Shown here: one piece after another, positions 1 through 8,957 of the stretch | Numbering within the stretch: the stretch's first letter is position 1 | How the letters are laid out: each line of letters starts with the position of its first letter | Source of the DNA: Teredinibacter purpureus | GTDB lineage: Bacteria > Pseudomonadota > Gammaproteobacteria > Pseudomonadales > Cellvibrionaceae | NCBI RefSeq assembly: GCF_014217335.1 | Contig: NZ_CP060092.1 | Span: 3,179,501-3,243,500 of the forward strand | Direction of reading: 5' to 3' | DNA length: 64,000 bases | The notes under the pieces: generated by a model | The model's database searches: none | Told to the model about the DNA's origin: nothing | What the model saw: the letters and a program-made list of their open reading frames with translations, nothing else | Program-made: the position numbers and the translations under genes

Positions 1-1
1 A

Positions 2-799
2 TATTTAGATGCGCATAACGTCGCGCACCGAATAGCAGAGCATGGCGGCGTACAGGAACTATGGTTGTTGGATGCAGCGGAAACATCTGTAGTCGAGCGT
101 TACTTTTCGGAGTATTACAGGGATGGTACGGTGTCTGCCACCACGCCAATATCCCGCGAAAAAAAGCCTACAGCAGCAGGATATTTTGGCGCATTAGTTC
201 GCCGTTCGCCTTTCTCCATTGTAATGATCGCACTCGGTATTGTGGGCTATGTTATGCAGGATATCCTGCATGCGCAATACTGGGTGGATCAATCCCTTTT
301 CCTACCGTTGTTAGCGGCATTGTCGCAAGGTGAACCTTGGCGTTTAATTACTCCGGCTTTTATTCACTTCAATTTTTTCCACATTTTATTTAATGGATTG
401 TGGATGTGGGAGCTTGGTGCGCGTGTTGAGCAATTTTCAGGAAAGGTACGTTACCTCTTTCTTTTTGTTGCCACAGCGATAGGGGCAAACTATTGCCAAT
501 TTCTTATGACCGAAGGCAATATATTTGGCGGCTTATCTGGTGTAGTGTACGGTTTGCTGGGCTACTTATTTGTGTGCGGCCGAGTATCAAAAAGTAAGCT
601 AGTGACTATGCCCGTGGGGCTATACGGTTTTATGTTGGCATGGCTAGCGCTTGGTTTTTTCGGCGTAGTCGATTGGTTTATCGATGGTCAAGTGGCTAAT
701 GGTGCGCATTTGGGCGGTTTACTAACAGGTCTAAGTGTCGCAGGCCTTGAGTATTTATGGTCAAAATACATTACTAAATCAAATAAGTATCAGCGCTAG
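2..799 (+). CDS. glpG: GlpG-like rhomboid intramembrane serine protease, 5' end outside window
   Basis: The reading frame is open from the left edge (first full codon at base 2), so the true start lies outside the window. About 20 codons upstream of the first TTG still read as the end of a GlpG-type cytoplasmic domain (LWLLDAAE...VERYFSEYYRDG). The membrane part follows, with about six hydrophobic segments. Rhomboid hallmarks are visible: the HFNFFHILFNGLWMW segment, the catalytic serine in GLSGVVYGLLGY, and the catalytic histidine in NGAHLGGLLTG. The family cleaves transmembrane helices inside the inner membrane. The substrate here is unknown. It is followed 21 bp later by the DUF1315 gene on the same strand, so the two may be cotranscribed. 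Confidence 0.85.
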   Translation, partial: YLDAHNVAHRIAEHGGVQELWLLDAAETSVVERYFSEYYRDGTVSATTPISREKKPTAAGYFGALVRRSPFSIVMIALGIVGYVMQDILHAQYWVDQSLFLPLLAALSQGEPWRLITPAFIHFNFFHILFNGLWMWELGARVEQFSGKVRYLFLFVATAIGANYCQFLMTEGNIFGGLSGVVYGLLGYLFVCGRVSKSKLVTMPVGLYGFMLAWLALGFFGVVDWFIDGQVANGAHLGGLLTGLSVAGLEYLWSKYITKSNKYQR

Positions 800-820
800 A
801 AAAGAACTAAAGAGAGTATT

Positions 821-1075
821 ATGACCCCTGAAGATATTTTAAGAACAATGACACCAGAAATCTATCGTCGTTTTCAAACTGCCATAGAAATACGAAAATG
901 GCCAGATGGAAAAGTATTATCGCCAGAACAAACAGAGATTTGTCTACAAGCCATAATTGCTTATGAGCATAAATACGTACCCGAGAACGAACGCACTGGC
1001 TTTGTTCCACCGAAAAAAACGCCGTGTTCAGATGATACGGGAAAAAAATCTGAAGAAACCTTGAAGTGGCAGTAG
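821..1075 (+). CDS. DUF1315 (YeaC-like) small conserved protein
   Basis: 84 residues. It opens with MTPEDILRTMTPEIYRRF and continues IRKWPDGKVLSPEQTEICLQAIIAYEHKY, the conserved pattern of the DUF1315/YeaC family of proteobacterial proteins. The function of the family is not known. The ATG is preceded by an AAGAGAG ribosome binding site. The C-terminal 25 residues are polar and probably disordered. It lies between the rhomboid gene and pepN (15 bp gap), which suggests one transcript. Confidence 0.8.
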   Translation: MTPEDILRTMTPEIYRRFQTAIEIRKWPDGKVLSPEQTEICLQAIIAYEHKYVPENERTGFVPPKKTPCSDDTGKKSEETLKWQ

Positions 1076-1090
1076 CCCTGGAGTTCAATT

Positions 1091-3757
1091 GTGAATAACC
1101 CCAAAACCATTTATCTAGCCGATTACCAAGCGCCACTTTTTACGTTAGAAAAAACTAAGCTAAATTTTGATTTGTATGAAAATCATGCAGAAGTAAGATC
1201 CGAATTAACGTTTCTAGCAAACGAGAGCAATAGCGCTCACCCTTTGGTCTTACACGGTCAGGGGCTTACGCTAGTGAGTATAGCGATCGACGGAACAGTA
1301 CTGGATGATTCCCGTTATTCAGTGAGCGATGATTGTCTTACTATACCTAACGTGCTCACTCACTTTACGTTGACGTGTATAACCAAAATAGAGCCACAAA
1401 ATAATACCTCTCTGGAAGGGCTCTATAAATCGCAAAAGATGTTTTGTACGCAGTGCGAAGCTGAAGGATTTAGGACAATAACCTATTTTCCGGATCGACC
1501 AGATGTAATGAGTGAATTTACTGTGCGCATAACGGCCGATAAGGCGTTATACCCCGTACTACTATCAAATGGAAACAAAATAGGAGAAGGGGCGCTTGAC
1601 GAGGGGCGTCATTGGGTTGAATGGCACGACCCACATAAAAAACCGAGTTATTTATTTGCATTAGTGGCTGGCGACCTCGTTAATCTTGATGGCTATTTTA
1701 CAACGTCCTCTGGACGTGAAGTATTGCTACGTATATACGTAGAAGCTAAAGATATTAATAAATGCGAACACGCGATGCAGTCGCTAAAAAAGGCCATGAA
1801 ATGGGATGAAGATGTTTATGGGCGGGAATATGATCTGGATGTTTTTATGATCGTTGCCGTAGACGATTTTAATATGGGCGCAATGGAAAACAAAGGCCTT
1901 AATATTTTTAATACCAGCTGCGTGCTGGCGAGTAGTGCAACCACTACTGACGAGAGTTTCTTGTCAATCGAGGCCATTGTTGCACACGAATATTTCCATA
2001 ATTGGTCTGGGAATCGGGTCACCTGTCGTGATTGGTTTCAACTTAGTTTAAAAGAAGGTTTTACTGTTTTTCGAGATGCAGAATTTTCATCGGATATGGG
2101 GTCACGCACCGTAAAACGGGTTGAAGATGTAAACATGTTGCGCACGCATCAATTTGCTGAAGATGCCGGGCCAATGGCACATGCGGTTCAGCCAGCCTCG
2201 TTTATTGAAATATCCAATTTCTATACGTTAACCGTTTATGAAAAGGGCGCAGAAGTTGTTCGAATGATCCATAGTTTGCTTGGTGCAGCGCTATTTCGCC
2301 AAGGCAGCGATTTATATTTCGAACGCCACGATGGTCAAGCTGTAACCATCGACGATTTTATAAAAGCTATGACAGACGTTTCGGGTAGAGATTTTACGCA
2401 GTTTATGAATTGGTATCGTCAAGCCGGTACACCTCGTGTAAAAGTAAGAGGAAAGTATAACCCTGATGCGCATACCTATAATCTTACGGTCAAACAAAGC
2501 TGCCCCCCCACGCCAGAATGTGAAATGAAATTGCCTTTCCATATTCCTATGGCAATGGGTTTAATTGGTCTAGAAGGCCCACTCAGTTTTACGCTTAAAG
2601 ATAATGCTGGTGAATCAAGCACCCATAGGGTCGTTGAAATTACTGAGAAAGAACAAACGCTCGTTTTTGAAAATGTTAGAGAAGAGCCTGTGCCGTCGTT
2701 ATTTCGCGATTTTTCGGCGCCTATAAAGCTAGACTTTCAGTATACGCTTACCGATTTGGCTCGGTTAATTACGCGTGATGACGATGGCTTTTGTCGTTGG
2801 GATGCTAGCCAACAAATGGCGGTTTCAGTTATAAAAGACGTTATGCAGGCACTGGGTAATGAACCAGCACCAACGGTTAACCCGCAACTATTAGAAACGC
2901 ATAAGCAACTCCTGGAGCAAGCTATAGAAGCGGCTTCGGGTAAGAGTGAGCAAGATCTGCAAATGTTGGCTTACACGTTAACCTTACCGAGTGAAGAGTA
3001 CCTTAGTGAAACGCAAACAATAATCGATGTTGAATGCACCCATCATGCGCGTGTTCGAGTGAAACGTAAATTAGCGCAGCAATTTTACGGGTTGTATCAC
3101 GATCTATACACCTTGCTGGACAAGCCCAAGGCGTACTCAGCCGATACACAGAGTATCGCTGAGCGAAAGCTTAAGCATACGGCTTTGAGTTATCTCGTTG
3201 CCTCTGGCAAGCAGGAAGCGTTGGCGTTGGCAAAAAGTCAGTTCGATAAAGCCGATAATATGAGTGATGAGTTTTCGGCATTAGCTGAATTGGTACACAG
3301 TAATAGCCAAGCAGCTATTGCGCTAAAAGAAGAAAGTCTTGCCGCGTTTTACACAAAATGGGCCGATGATACATTAGTAATGAATCGATGGTTTTCCGTT
3401 CAAGCGAGCAGCTCGAATCCAACAACACTTTCGACCGTAAAACAGTTAATGGATCATCCTAGCTTCGATAAAAACAACCCGAATAAATTGCGTGCACTAA
3501 TTGGTGGTTTCTGTAGCCGGAATGCTATCTGTTTTCACGATCGATCGGGCAAGGGGTACGCATTTCTCAGCCAACGTATTTTAGAGCTTAACGATTCCAA
3601 CCCCCAGATGGCCTCGCGCTTACTAGCGCCATTAACGCGTTGGAAGAAGTATGATGATCAGCGGCAGCAATCTATGCGACAAACGCTTTCTACGTTGTTG
3701 GAACACCCAGCCTTGTCGAAAGATGTTTTTGAAGTGGTTACCAAAAGTTTGGCATGA
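1091..3757 (+). CDS. pepN: Aminopeptidase N (M1 zinc metallopeptidase)
   Basis: 888 residues, close to the 870 of E. coli PepN. The exopeptidase signature MGAMEN is at about residues 260-265. The zinc site HEYFH starts at H299 (H299, E300, H303), and the third zinc ligand is the glutamate in LKEGFTVFRD near residue 322. The C-terminal half is the alpha-helical M1 domain. The enzyme removes N-terminal residues from peptides in the cytoplasm. The frame starts with GTG at 1091, 15 bp after the DUF1315 stop, and the N-terminus (YLADYQAPLF) fits the family, so I keep this start. It ends 10 bp before the cytochrome b561 gene. Confidence 0.96.
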   Translation: MNNPKTIYLADYQAPLFTLEKTKLNFDLYENHAEVRSELTFLANESNSAHPLVLHGQGLTLVSIAIDGTVLDDSRYSVSDDCLTIPNVLTHFTLTCITKIEPQNNTSLEGLYKSQKMFCTQCEAEGFRTITYFPDRPDVMSEFTVRITADKALYPVLLSNGNKIGEGALDEGRHWVEWHDPHKKPSYLFALVAGDLVNLDGYFTTSSGREVLLRIYVEAKDINKCEHAMQSLKKAMKWDEDVYGREYDLDVFMIVAVDDFNMGAMENKGLNIFNTSCVLASSATTTDESFLSIEAIVAHEYFHNWSGNRVTCRDWFQLSLKEGFTVFRDAEFSSDMGSRTVKRVEDVNMLRTHQFAEDAGPMAHAVQPASFIEISNFYTLTVYEKGAEVVRMIHSLLGAALFRQGSDLYFERHDGQAVTIDDFIKAMTDVSGRDFTQFMNWYRQAGTPRVKVRGKYNPDAHTYNLTVKQSCPPTPECEMKLPFHIPMAMGLIGLEGPLSFTLKDNAGESSTHRVVEITEKEQTLVFENVREEPVPSLFRDFSAPIKLDFQYTLTDLARLITRDDDGFCRWDASQQMAVSVIKDVMQALGNEPAPTVNPQLLETHKQLLEQAIEAASGKSEQDLQMLAYTLTLPSEEYLSETQTIIDVECTHHARVRVKRKLAQQFYGLYHDLYTLLDKPKAYSADTQSIAERKLKHTALSYLVASGKQEALALAKSQFDKADNMSDEFSALAELVHSNSQAAIALKEESLAAFYTKWADDTLVMNRWFSVQASSSNPTTLSTVKQLMDHPSFDKNNPNKLRALIGGFCSRNAICFHDRSGKGYAFLSQRILELNDSNPQMASRLLAPLTRWKKYDDQRQQSMRQTLSTLLEHPALSKDVFEVVTKSLA

Positions 3758-3767
3758 GTAATTGACA

Positions 3768-4313
3768 ATGAACCTTAAAAATACCTCTCAGCGTTACGGC
3801 CTAGTGAGTATCATACTCCATTGGCTTGGTGCCATCGGTGTGTTTGTCCTGTTTTTTCTTGGGCTTTGGATGATGGAACTAGATTATTACGATGCTTGGT
3901 ATAAAAGTGCTCCGGCACTGCACAAGAGTATTGGTTTTGTGGTGGTGCTACTTTTTGTTGTCCGCTTCTTGTGGCGTTCTTATTCTAAACCGCCTACCGC
4001 ATTGAAATCTCATAAATATTGGGAGGTTTTGGTCGCAAAAGTGATCCATACAGCATTCTATTGCGTAGTGGTATCCATGTTAATAAGTGGTTATTTAATC
4101 ACAACGTCTAAAGGGCAGCCCTTGGAAGTACTAGGTTTTATAGCACTACCTGCCACTGTTACCGGCATAGAAAATTTAGAGCATTATGCGTCTGAGGTTC
4201 ATGAGTTTATGGCATTTCTTATTGTCGGCGTTGCGACGTTGCATGGTCTAGCGGCGTTGAAACATCATTTTTTCGATAAAGACACTACGTTAAAACGCAT
4301 GCTCGGTCTATAG
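3768..4313 (+). CDS. Cytochrome b561 family protein
   Basis: About 181 residues with four hydrophobic segments. Histidines suited to ligating two b-type hemes are at HWLGAIG near the N-terminus, LHKSIGF, the HEFMAFL segment and the LHGLAALKHHFF end. This is the bacterial cytochrome b561 (CybB/YceJ) layout: an inner-membrane di-heme protein that moves electrons from the quinone pool. The frame can be opened at a TTG at 3762, but the ATG at 3768 leaves the family start (MNLKNTSQRYGLVSIILHWL), so I use it. It lies just upstream of a YceI gene, and b561 and YceI genes are frequent neighbours in proteobacteria. Confidence 0.88.
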   Translation: MNLKNTSQRYGLVSIILHWLGAIGVFVLFFLGLWMMELDYYDAWYKSAPALHKSIGFVVVLLFVVRFLWRSYSKPPTALKSHKYWEVLVAKVIHTAFYCVVVSMLISGYLITTSKGQPLEVLGFIALPATVTGIENLEHYASEVHEFMAFLIVGVATLHGLAALKHHFFDKDTTLKRMLGL

Positions 4314-4433
4314 CTTGGTCATTAGATCGTATCGTGTAGTTAACTCAGTGCCCAACGACGTTTTTTAACCGTTATTTAACGTTTATATTCCAATAAAAAA
4401 CCATGCATTACCCAAAGTATAAGGAAGGACATC

Positions 4434-5054
4434 ATGAAACACTTAACAATACGATTAACCCAACAGCGTATATCCCATTATTTATTGGGTGTAGTTTTAC
4501 TTGTTGCCAGTATAACCGCCCCAACCATTAGCGTAGCTGATGATTATGTCATCGATACAAAAGGTGCTCACGCCTTCGTTCAGTTTCGCGTTAAGCACTT
4601 AGGTTACAGTTGGTTATATGGACGATTTAATTCATTCGAAGGTGAGTTTAGTTACGACCCTAAGAAACCAAACGCGAGCACGGTGGATATTACCGTTGAT
4701 ATGACCAGCTTAGATACGAATCATGCTGAGCGCGAAACACACTTGGCTGCACCAAAATATTTAAACTCTGGCAAATATACAACCGCTAGCTTTAAGAGTA
4801 CTGCCTACAAAGCGATAGGCGATAAAACCGCTGTATTGACAGGTGACCTCACGTTTATGGGCGTAACAAAGTCGATCAATATTGATGTTGAACATATAGG
4901 CGGCGGTGCTGATCACTGGGGTGGCTACAGACAAGGGTTTGAAGGCAAGGCAACCATTACCCCGAAAGACTTCGGCTTGGATATGGCCTCAAAACTTGGC
5001 GAAGCTGCGGCACAGGTCGAGCTGATATTATCAGTTGAAGGCATTCGTAAGTAG
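4434..5054 (+). CDS. YceI-family periplasmic lipid-binding protein
   Basis: 206 residues with a cleavable signal peptide: basic start, hydrophobic core LLGVVLLVASITAP, then TISVADDYVID, with cleavage likely just before DDY. The mature part is a YceI domain: YVIDTKGAHAFVQFRVKHLG, the YGRFNSFEGEF stretch, a DMTSLDTNHAERETHL segment, and GLDMASKLGEAAAQVELILSVEGIRK at the end. YceI proteins form lipocalin-like barrels that bind isoprenoid or other lipids in the periplasm. A 120-bp gap separates it from the b561 gene, so it may have its own promoter. It has a good AAGGAAGG-type site before the ATG. A 12-bp inverted repeat lies just after the stop. Confidence 0.92.
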   Translation: MKHLTIRLTQQRISHYLLGVVLLVASITAPTISVADDYVIDTKGAHAFVQFRVKHLGYSWLYGRFNSFEGEFSYDPKKPNASTVDITVDMTSLDTNHAERETHLAAPKYLNSGKYTTASFKSTAYKAIGDKTAVLTGDLTFMGVTKSINIDVEHIGGGADHWGGYRQGFEGKATITPKDFGLDMASKLGEAAAQVELILSVEGIRK

Positions 5055-5068
5055 ATATTCTCTAAGTC

Positions 5069-5109
5069 CCAACAGGTGGCTACATATTACCTATATGGCC
5101 ACCTGTTGG
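5069..5109. terminator. 12-bp hairpin between convergent yceI and batD
   Basis: A perfect inverted repeat: CCAACAGGTGGC at 5069-5080 and GCCACCTGTTGG at 5098-5109, separated by 17 bases. It lies between the yceI stop at 5054 and the convergent batD stop at 5190. There is no clear T run after it on either strand. It is probably a shared 3'-end hairpin, but not a textbook intrinsic terminator. Confidence 0.55.
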
Positions 5110-5189
5110 AAGTATTGTTAAAGAGACGTTCAGTGTAGGGCGCCCAGGCCTTTTTTCAATGCTCGCCATTCATCCCAACGTCCAAACAT

Positions 5190-6920
5190 TTATTCCCCAT
5201 ATAATGGCTTTAACGTTTTACAATCTTTGGTTCCTGTTTTGGTAGCCGCTTCTTGCCAATCTTTAATCGCACTCATTAACAAGTTTGGGTTCCAGTGTTT
5301 ATCGCCGTTAGCGCTAAAGAGTGCGCTATCCAAGGCGGAGAGTTGGGTTTCAATCACGGAATCTTTTGTAGCACGGGCTATATCGGCAAGCGCATGGATT
5401 TGAGCGAGAGGCCAATTAGCGTTAGCCCAGTTGATCGTTGCTGTACGCACAACGTTAAGATCGCTACCACGACAAGCGTGTTGCAGCGCCTTCCATGCTT
5501 GCTTCTTATTGGCGCTCATCGTAAGCCCATGGTTGTTTTCAGGTTCTGCTTTTACGTGAGTGTTTTTTCTCAACCGAAGCACCCATACGCTAAACCACAG
5601 TGTGGTACACATAAAGAATACCGCGAGAGCTTGCCACAAAATACTGACATTCTGCTGCGATTCTACCGGCTCTATAGGGGTAAGTGGTTGTGGTTGCCCT
5701 AGAGCCTCGCTTCTCGCATGTGCATTCGCTTCTATATCAGAGTTTGCTGCAACTATAACCGTTCGCGAGGGTAACGCTGCATATTTCAGCTCGTTGGCTT
5801 GGCTGTCCCACCACGGAATACTGACAGCCGGAATAATGACTTCGCCACTTTCCGAAATGACTACAGCCAAGGTTTCTACTCGTTGTGATATTACGCCCTC
5901 AGCACCTTTGCTCTCTCTTAATTCTGGTTGGTCTGCGTAGAATTTAACGCGAGCGTCCGTGGGAGAGCCGATAATAGTGGGAAGCTGAGAAGACATTAAA
6001 CCATTTGCGGTTAATGTTAGCGTGCGCGTTATGGGCTCACCCACCTTAAAGTTTTCTGGAGCCGTATTCCATTGTTCGGTTAATGACAGTCCGCTGGACG
6101 GAAGCCATGTTGCATTAGTAGGAAATTCAGCCGGCTGGCTTGCTACCTTGATGGTTTTATCTGCCGTTCGTAATCGCTTTATTTCATAGCGTGCACCGCC
6201 ATAGTTCCATAAATTGCGATTTTGCGTTTTTGCTATTTTGGCAGACCATGTTAAGGAAGGCAGCGAAATGTCGCCACTAGCCTGTGGAAAAATCGCATAG
6301 TTAAATGCTGCAACATTATAGGTTTTACCCTGGATGTTACGACTAAAGTTGGATCGCTCTAATGGTTCAACAATAGCGTTTTCAATTACTGGTGCAGGGT
6401 TTTCCAATCCTTCAATATTGACAGAATAAAACAATTGATAGGTAAGCAATATTTGTTCTTGTACATGGGAGGAGGTTGTATTGAGGATTGTCTCAACAAA
6501 AATATCATCCTGTTGGCCTGCGGGGAGAGGCGCATTTGCAGATACGGATATTACGATGGCATCGGTGAAGGCATTGTCGAATTTAAATGATGGCACAACC
6601 AATCGGCCAACGCCTCTAGGTAAAAGAACCATACTCCATTCGGTATGGGACTCGACACTTCCGTTCGAATTGCGAATCTGGTTGCTTGTCGATTGATTTA
6701 AAATTTCGAATTGATCTGTTAACGCGCTAAAATCGGGTTGTGACTGTGTCGAACCACTGTAACGAACGACAAGATTAAACGTTTCATTCATGGACACCTG
6801 CGTACGATCTACACGGGCCGTAAACGTTTGGGCCTGTGCAGTGCTATTCAACAGCCACAGCAATACCATTATTCCAACGGAAAATACTGTGTTCAAAAGG
6901 GGGGAAGTGGGGTTGTTCAT
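5190..6920 (-). CDS. batD: BatD (oxygen tolerance) family membrane-anchored protein
   Basis: About 576 residues. A signal peptide (hydrophobic VFSVGIMVLLWLLNSTAQA) leads into repeated beta-sandwich segments, starting FTARVDRTQVSMNETFNL and including an SWTAKIAKTQ-like segment. One transmembrane helix, ILWQALAVFFMCTTLWFSVWVL, lies near residue 430, with a cytoplasmic tail. This is the BatD layout. The family is thought to work with the VWA proteins BatA/BatB at the membrane; its biochemical role is not settled. An ATG directly after the upstream stop is possible (6938), but the ATG at 6920 has a GAGG site six bases upstream and gives a cleaner signal peptide, so I chose it. It is the last gene of the moxR-bat operon. 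Confidence 0.85.
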   Translation of the reverse strand: MNNPTSPLLNTVFSVGIMVLLWLLNSTAQAQTFTARVDRTQVSMNETFNLVVRYSGSTQSQPDFSALTDQFEILNQSTSNQIRNSNGSVESHTEWSMVLLPRGVGRLVVPSFKFDNAFTDAIVISVSANAPLPAGQQDDIFVETILNTTSSHVQEQILLTYQLFYSVNIEGLENPAPVIENAIVEPLERSNFSRNIQGKTYNVAAFNYAIFPQASGDISLPSLTWSAKIAKTQNRNLWNYGGARYEIKRLRTADKTIKVASQPAEFPTNATWLPSSGLSLTEQWNTAPENFKVGEPITRTLTLTANGLMSSQLPTIIGSPTDARVKFYADQPELRESKGAEGVISQRVETLAVVISESGEVIIPAVSIPWWDSQANELKYAALPSRTVIVAANSDIEANAHARSEALGQPQPLTPIEPVESQQNVSILWQALAVFFMCTTLWFSVWVLRLRKNTHVKAEPENNHGLTMSANKKQAWKALQHACRGSDLNVVRTATINWANANWPLAQIHALADIARATKDSVIETQLSALDSALFSANGDKHWNPNLLMSAIKDWQEAATKTGTKDCKTLKPLYGE

Positions 6921-6938
6921 TCTAGTCCTCATAATCAT

Positions 6939-8957
6939 TTACCAACGTTCCTCTTCTTTTGTTTGATTCGGAAATAGCATGGAGTTTTGTCGTACGCTAC
7001 GTTTGCGCTGGCTATTTTCATACTGAAATTTGTTCCGTAAAAGCCCGCTGGGGTCGTCGGGTACTTTTCTCAGCCATTGCTCAAGTGACTGCTGAGCTTC
7101 TTGCTGTGCTTTTTGTTCAGCCATTTGCGCCAACGACATTGCTGCAGGCGCATCTTCGGTTGCACTATCGTCGTCACTAGCATCTGGTGGAGTTATAGAC
7201 TCTGCTGAATCTTGTTGTTCGGGTGTATTGTTGGCCGTGCTTGCTTCGCTTTCTTGTTCAGGGCGCTCTTCATTCTCAGCTGTTTGATCATCTTGCTGAC
7301 CGTATTGTTGCTCTAAGGCTTCTTCTTGCTCATCGGATAACGCTTGCGTGTTTTCTCCCGGAGTTTGCTCAGAAGAATCAGAATGCTCACCCGATTGTTG
7401 GTCGCCCTGTGGTTCGTTGTTGGCTTGCTGCTCGTCGCCTTCATTAGAATCAGATTCACCGCCAGCTTCGCCTTGCTGTTGGTTGCTATCAGATTCGTTA
7501 GGGTTTTGTTGTTGATCTTGATCACCTTCGTTTTGATCACCGTCTCCGGGTTGTGATTCCTGGCCTGCCTGTTCTTCGGCCAATTTTTTTAACGCTTCTG
7601 CGATGGTTTTATTATTGATGGCATAAGCATTACTGGGGTCGAGCTCTAGCGATTGTTGGTAATGTTCTATGGCTTCATCAAACTTTCCAAGTTGCGTAAG
7701 GGCATTGCCTCGGTTATATAAGTCTTCACTGGTATCTCCGGCAAATGCCTCCAATGCTTGTTCAAAATTATTCGCATTGTAATGAGCGATACCTTGCCAC
7801 TGTGGATGATTAAACTGATCAGCGGCGGCAGCGGGGTCAGACGGTAGCAATGCCTGTGCTTGCTGATCTTGCGTTAACCATAGGTCGTCCCAAAGATTGT
7901 TAGGCTCGACAGCATTTGCTTGCTCTGCAGGTAGTACAAGCGCTATAAACCCAAAACTTAATAACCAGCCGCGCCTAAAGGCGAGGGCTGCAAACGGTAA
8001 TAGTATTAAAAGAAGGTAAGGGCCATGTTCGTACCATTGGTCGAACAATCGGCTAGTTTCGCGAGTCTCGTCAGATTCGGCCTTAAATACAAAATTTTGT
8101 ATGGTGCGTAAATCAAACTCGGTTTGAGTAAACGGAATATATAACCCATTTAATTCAACCGCTACATCGCTTAGCTCACGGTCGTTTAAACGCGCTATCA
8201 CCATGTCGCCTTGCCTATCGTAAGCAAAACCACCGCTAGCTAAAGGTATGGGCGCGCCCTCTGGAGTACCGATTCCCCAGATGCTAATGGTGTGTTGTGT
8301 GTCATCGTGTAACTGACGAAGTTCCGCTTGGGCACTTCGTGCGATACCGTCGGTTAGAAAGACGATATCACCTTTAGCGATGCCGCCGTCTGCCAATAGT
8401 TGTTGTGCGAGTTCTAGGGCCATTTCCGTATTGCTACCCTTTGCAGGCATGATGGCAGGGTCGAGCCCAGACAATAACGACACAATAGTTTCGGTGTCGT
8501 CCGTTAGAGGCGTCACAATATGAGCTTCACCACTGTAGGCAATTAATGCGGTTAAACCTTCTTTTCGTTGCCGTAGTAGCTCTATTAATTTTAACCTCGA
8601 ACGGACTAATCGTGACGGTTTAACATCCTCTGCCATCATGGACGGTGATAGATCCCAGGCGATGACTAAAGCTGAGGTTTCACGGTGTAAAGGTTGTGGT
8701 AGTTTTTCCCATGCGGGGCCGGCTAGGGCAAGGGTTAATAACGTCCAGAGTAATAATAATATTATAAAAACACCGCGCGAGCGCTGCGATAGTTTTCCGT
8801 CCATTAAATAAGGCAGTAAATGCGGCGCAATAATACTTTGCCATTCGCGTGAACGCGAGTGCGCGCGTATGGCAAGAATTACGAGAACAATGGCAGGAAC
8901 TATTAACGTTAACCATTCTGGGCGAAGAAAGTGAAAGTGCGTTGTTAATAAACTCAT
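6939..8957 (-). CDS. batB: BatB/BatC-like VWA and TPR protein with long acidic Q/E/S-rich tail
   Basis: 672 residues. Two N-terminal transmembrane helices (LTLIVPAIVLVILAI and GVFIILLLLWTLLTLALA) precede a von Willebrand factor A domain, residues about 90-270, with the metal-site motif DLSPSMM and the FLTDG strand. A third and fourth hydrophobic segment follow (LLLILLPFAALAF and LLSFGFIALVLPA). TPR-type repeats lie at about 395-445 (YNRGNALTQLGKFDEAIEHYQQSLELDPSNAYAINN). A very acidic, Gln/Asn/Ser-rich low-complexity stretch runs from about 455 to 620, then a short conserved-looking end. The layout corresponds to BatB fused to BatC. The start ATG overlaps the stop of the BatA gene by one base. 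Confidence 0.87.
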   Translation of the reverse strand: MSLLTTHFHFLRPEWLTLIVPAIVLVILAIRAHSRSREWQSIIAPHLLPYLMDGKLSQRSRGVFIILLLLWTLLTLALAGPAWEKLPQPLHRETSALVIAWDLSPSMMAEDVKPSRLVRSRLKLIELLRQRKEGLTALIAYSGEAHIVTPLTDDTETIVSLLSGLDPAIMPAKGSNTEMALELAQQLLADGGIAKGDIVFLTDGIARSAQAELRQLHDDTQHTISIWGIGTPEGAPIPLASGGFAYDRQGDMVIARLNDRELSDVAVELNGLYIPFTQTEFDLRTIQNFVFKAESDETRETSRLFDQWYEHGPYLLLILLPFAALAFRRGWLLSFGFIALVLPAEQANAVEPNNLWDDLWLTQDQQAQALLPSDPAAAADQFNHPQWQGIAHYNANNFEQALEAFAGDTSEDLYNRGNALTQLGKFDEAIEHYQQSLELDPSNAYAINNKTIAEALKKLAEEQAGQESQPGDGDQNEGDQDQQQNPNESDSNQQQGEAGGESDSNEGDEQQANNEPQGDQQSGEHSDSSEQTPGENTQALSDEQEEALEQQYGQQDDQTAENEERPEQESEASTANNTPEQQDSAESITPPDASDDDSATEDAPAAMSLAQMAEQKAQQEAQQSLEQWLRKVPDDPSGLLRNKFQYENSQRKRSVRQNSMLFPNQTKEEERW

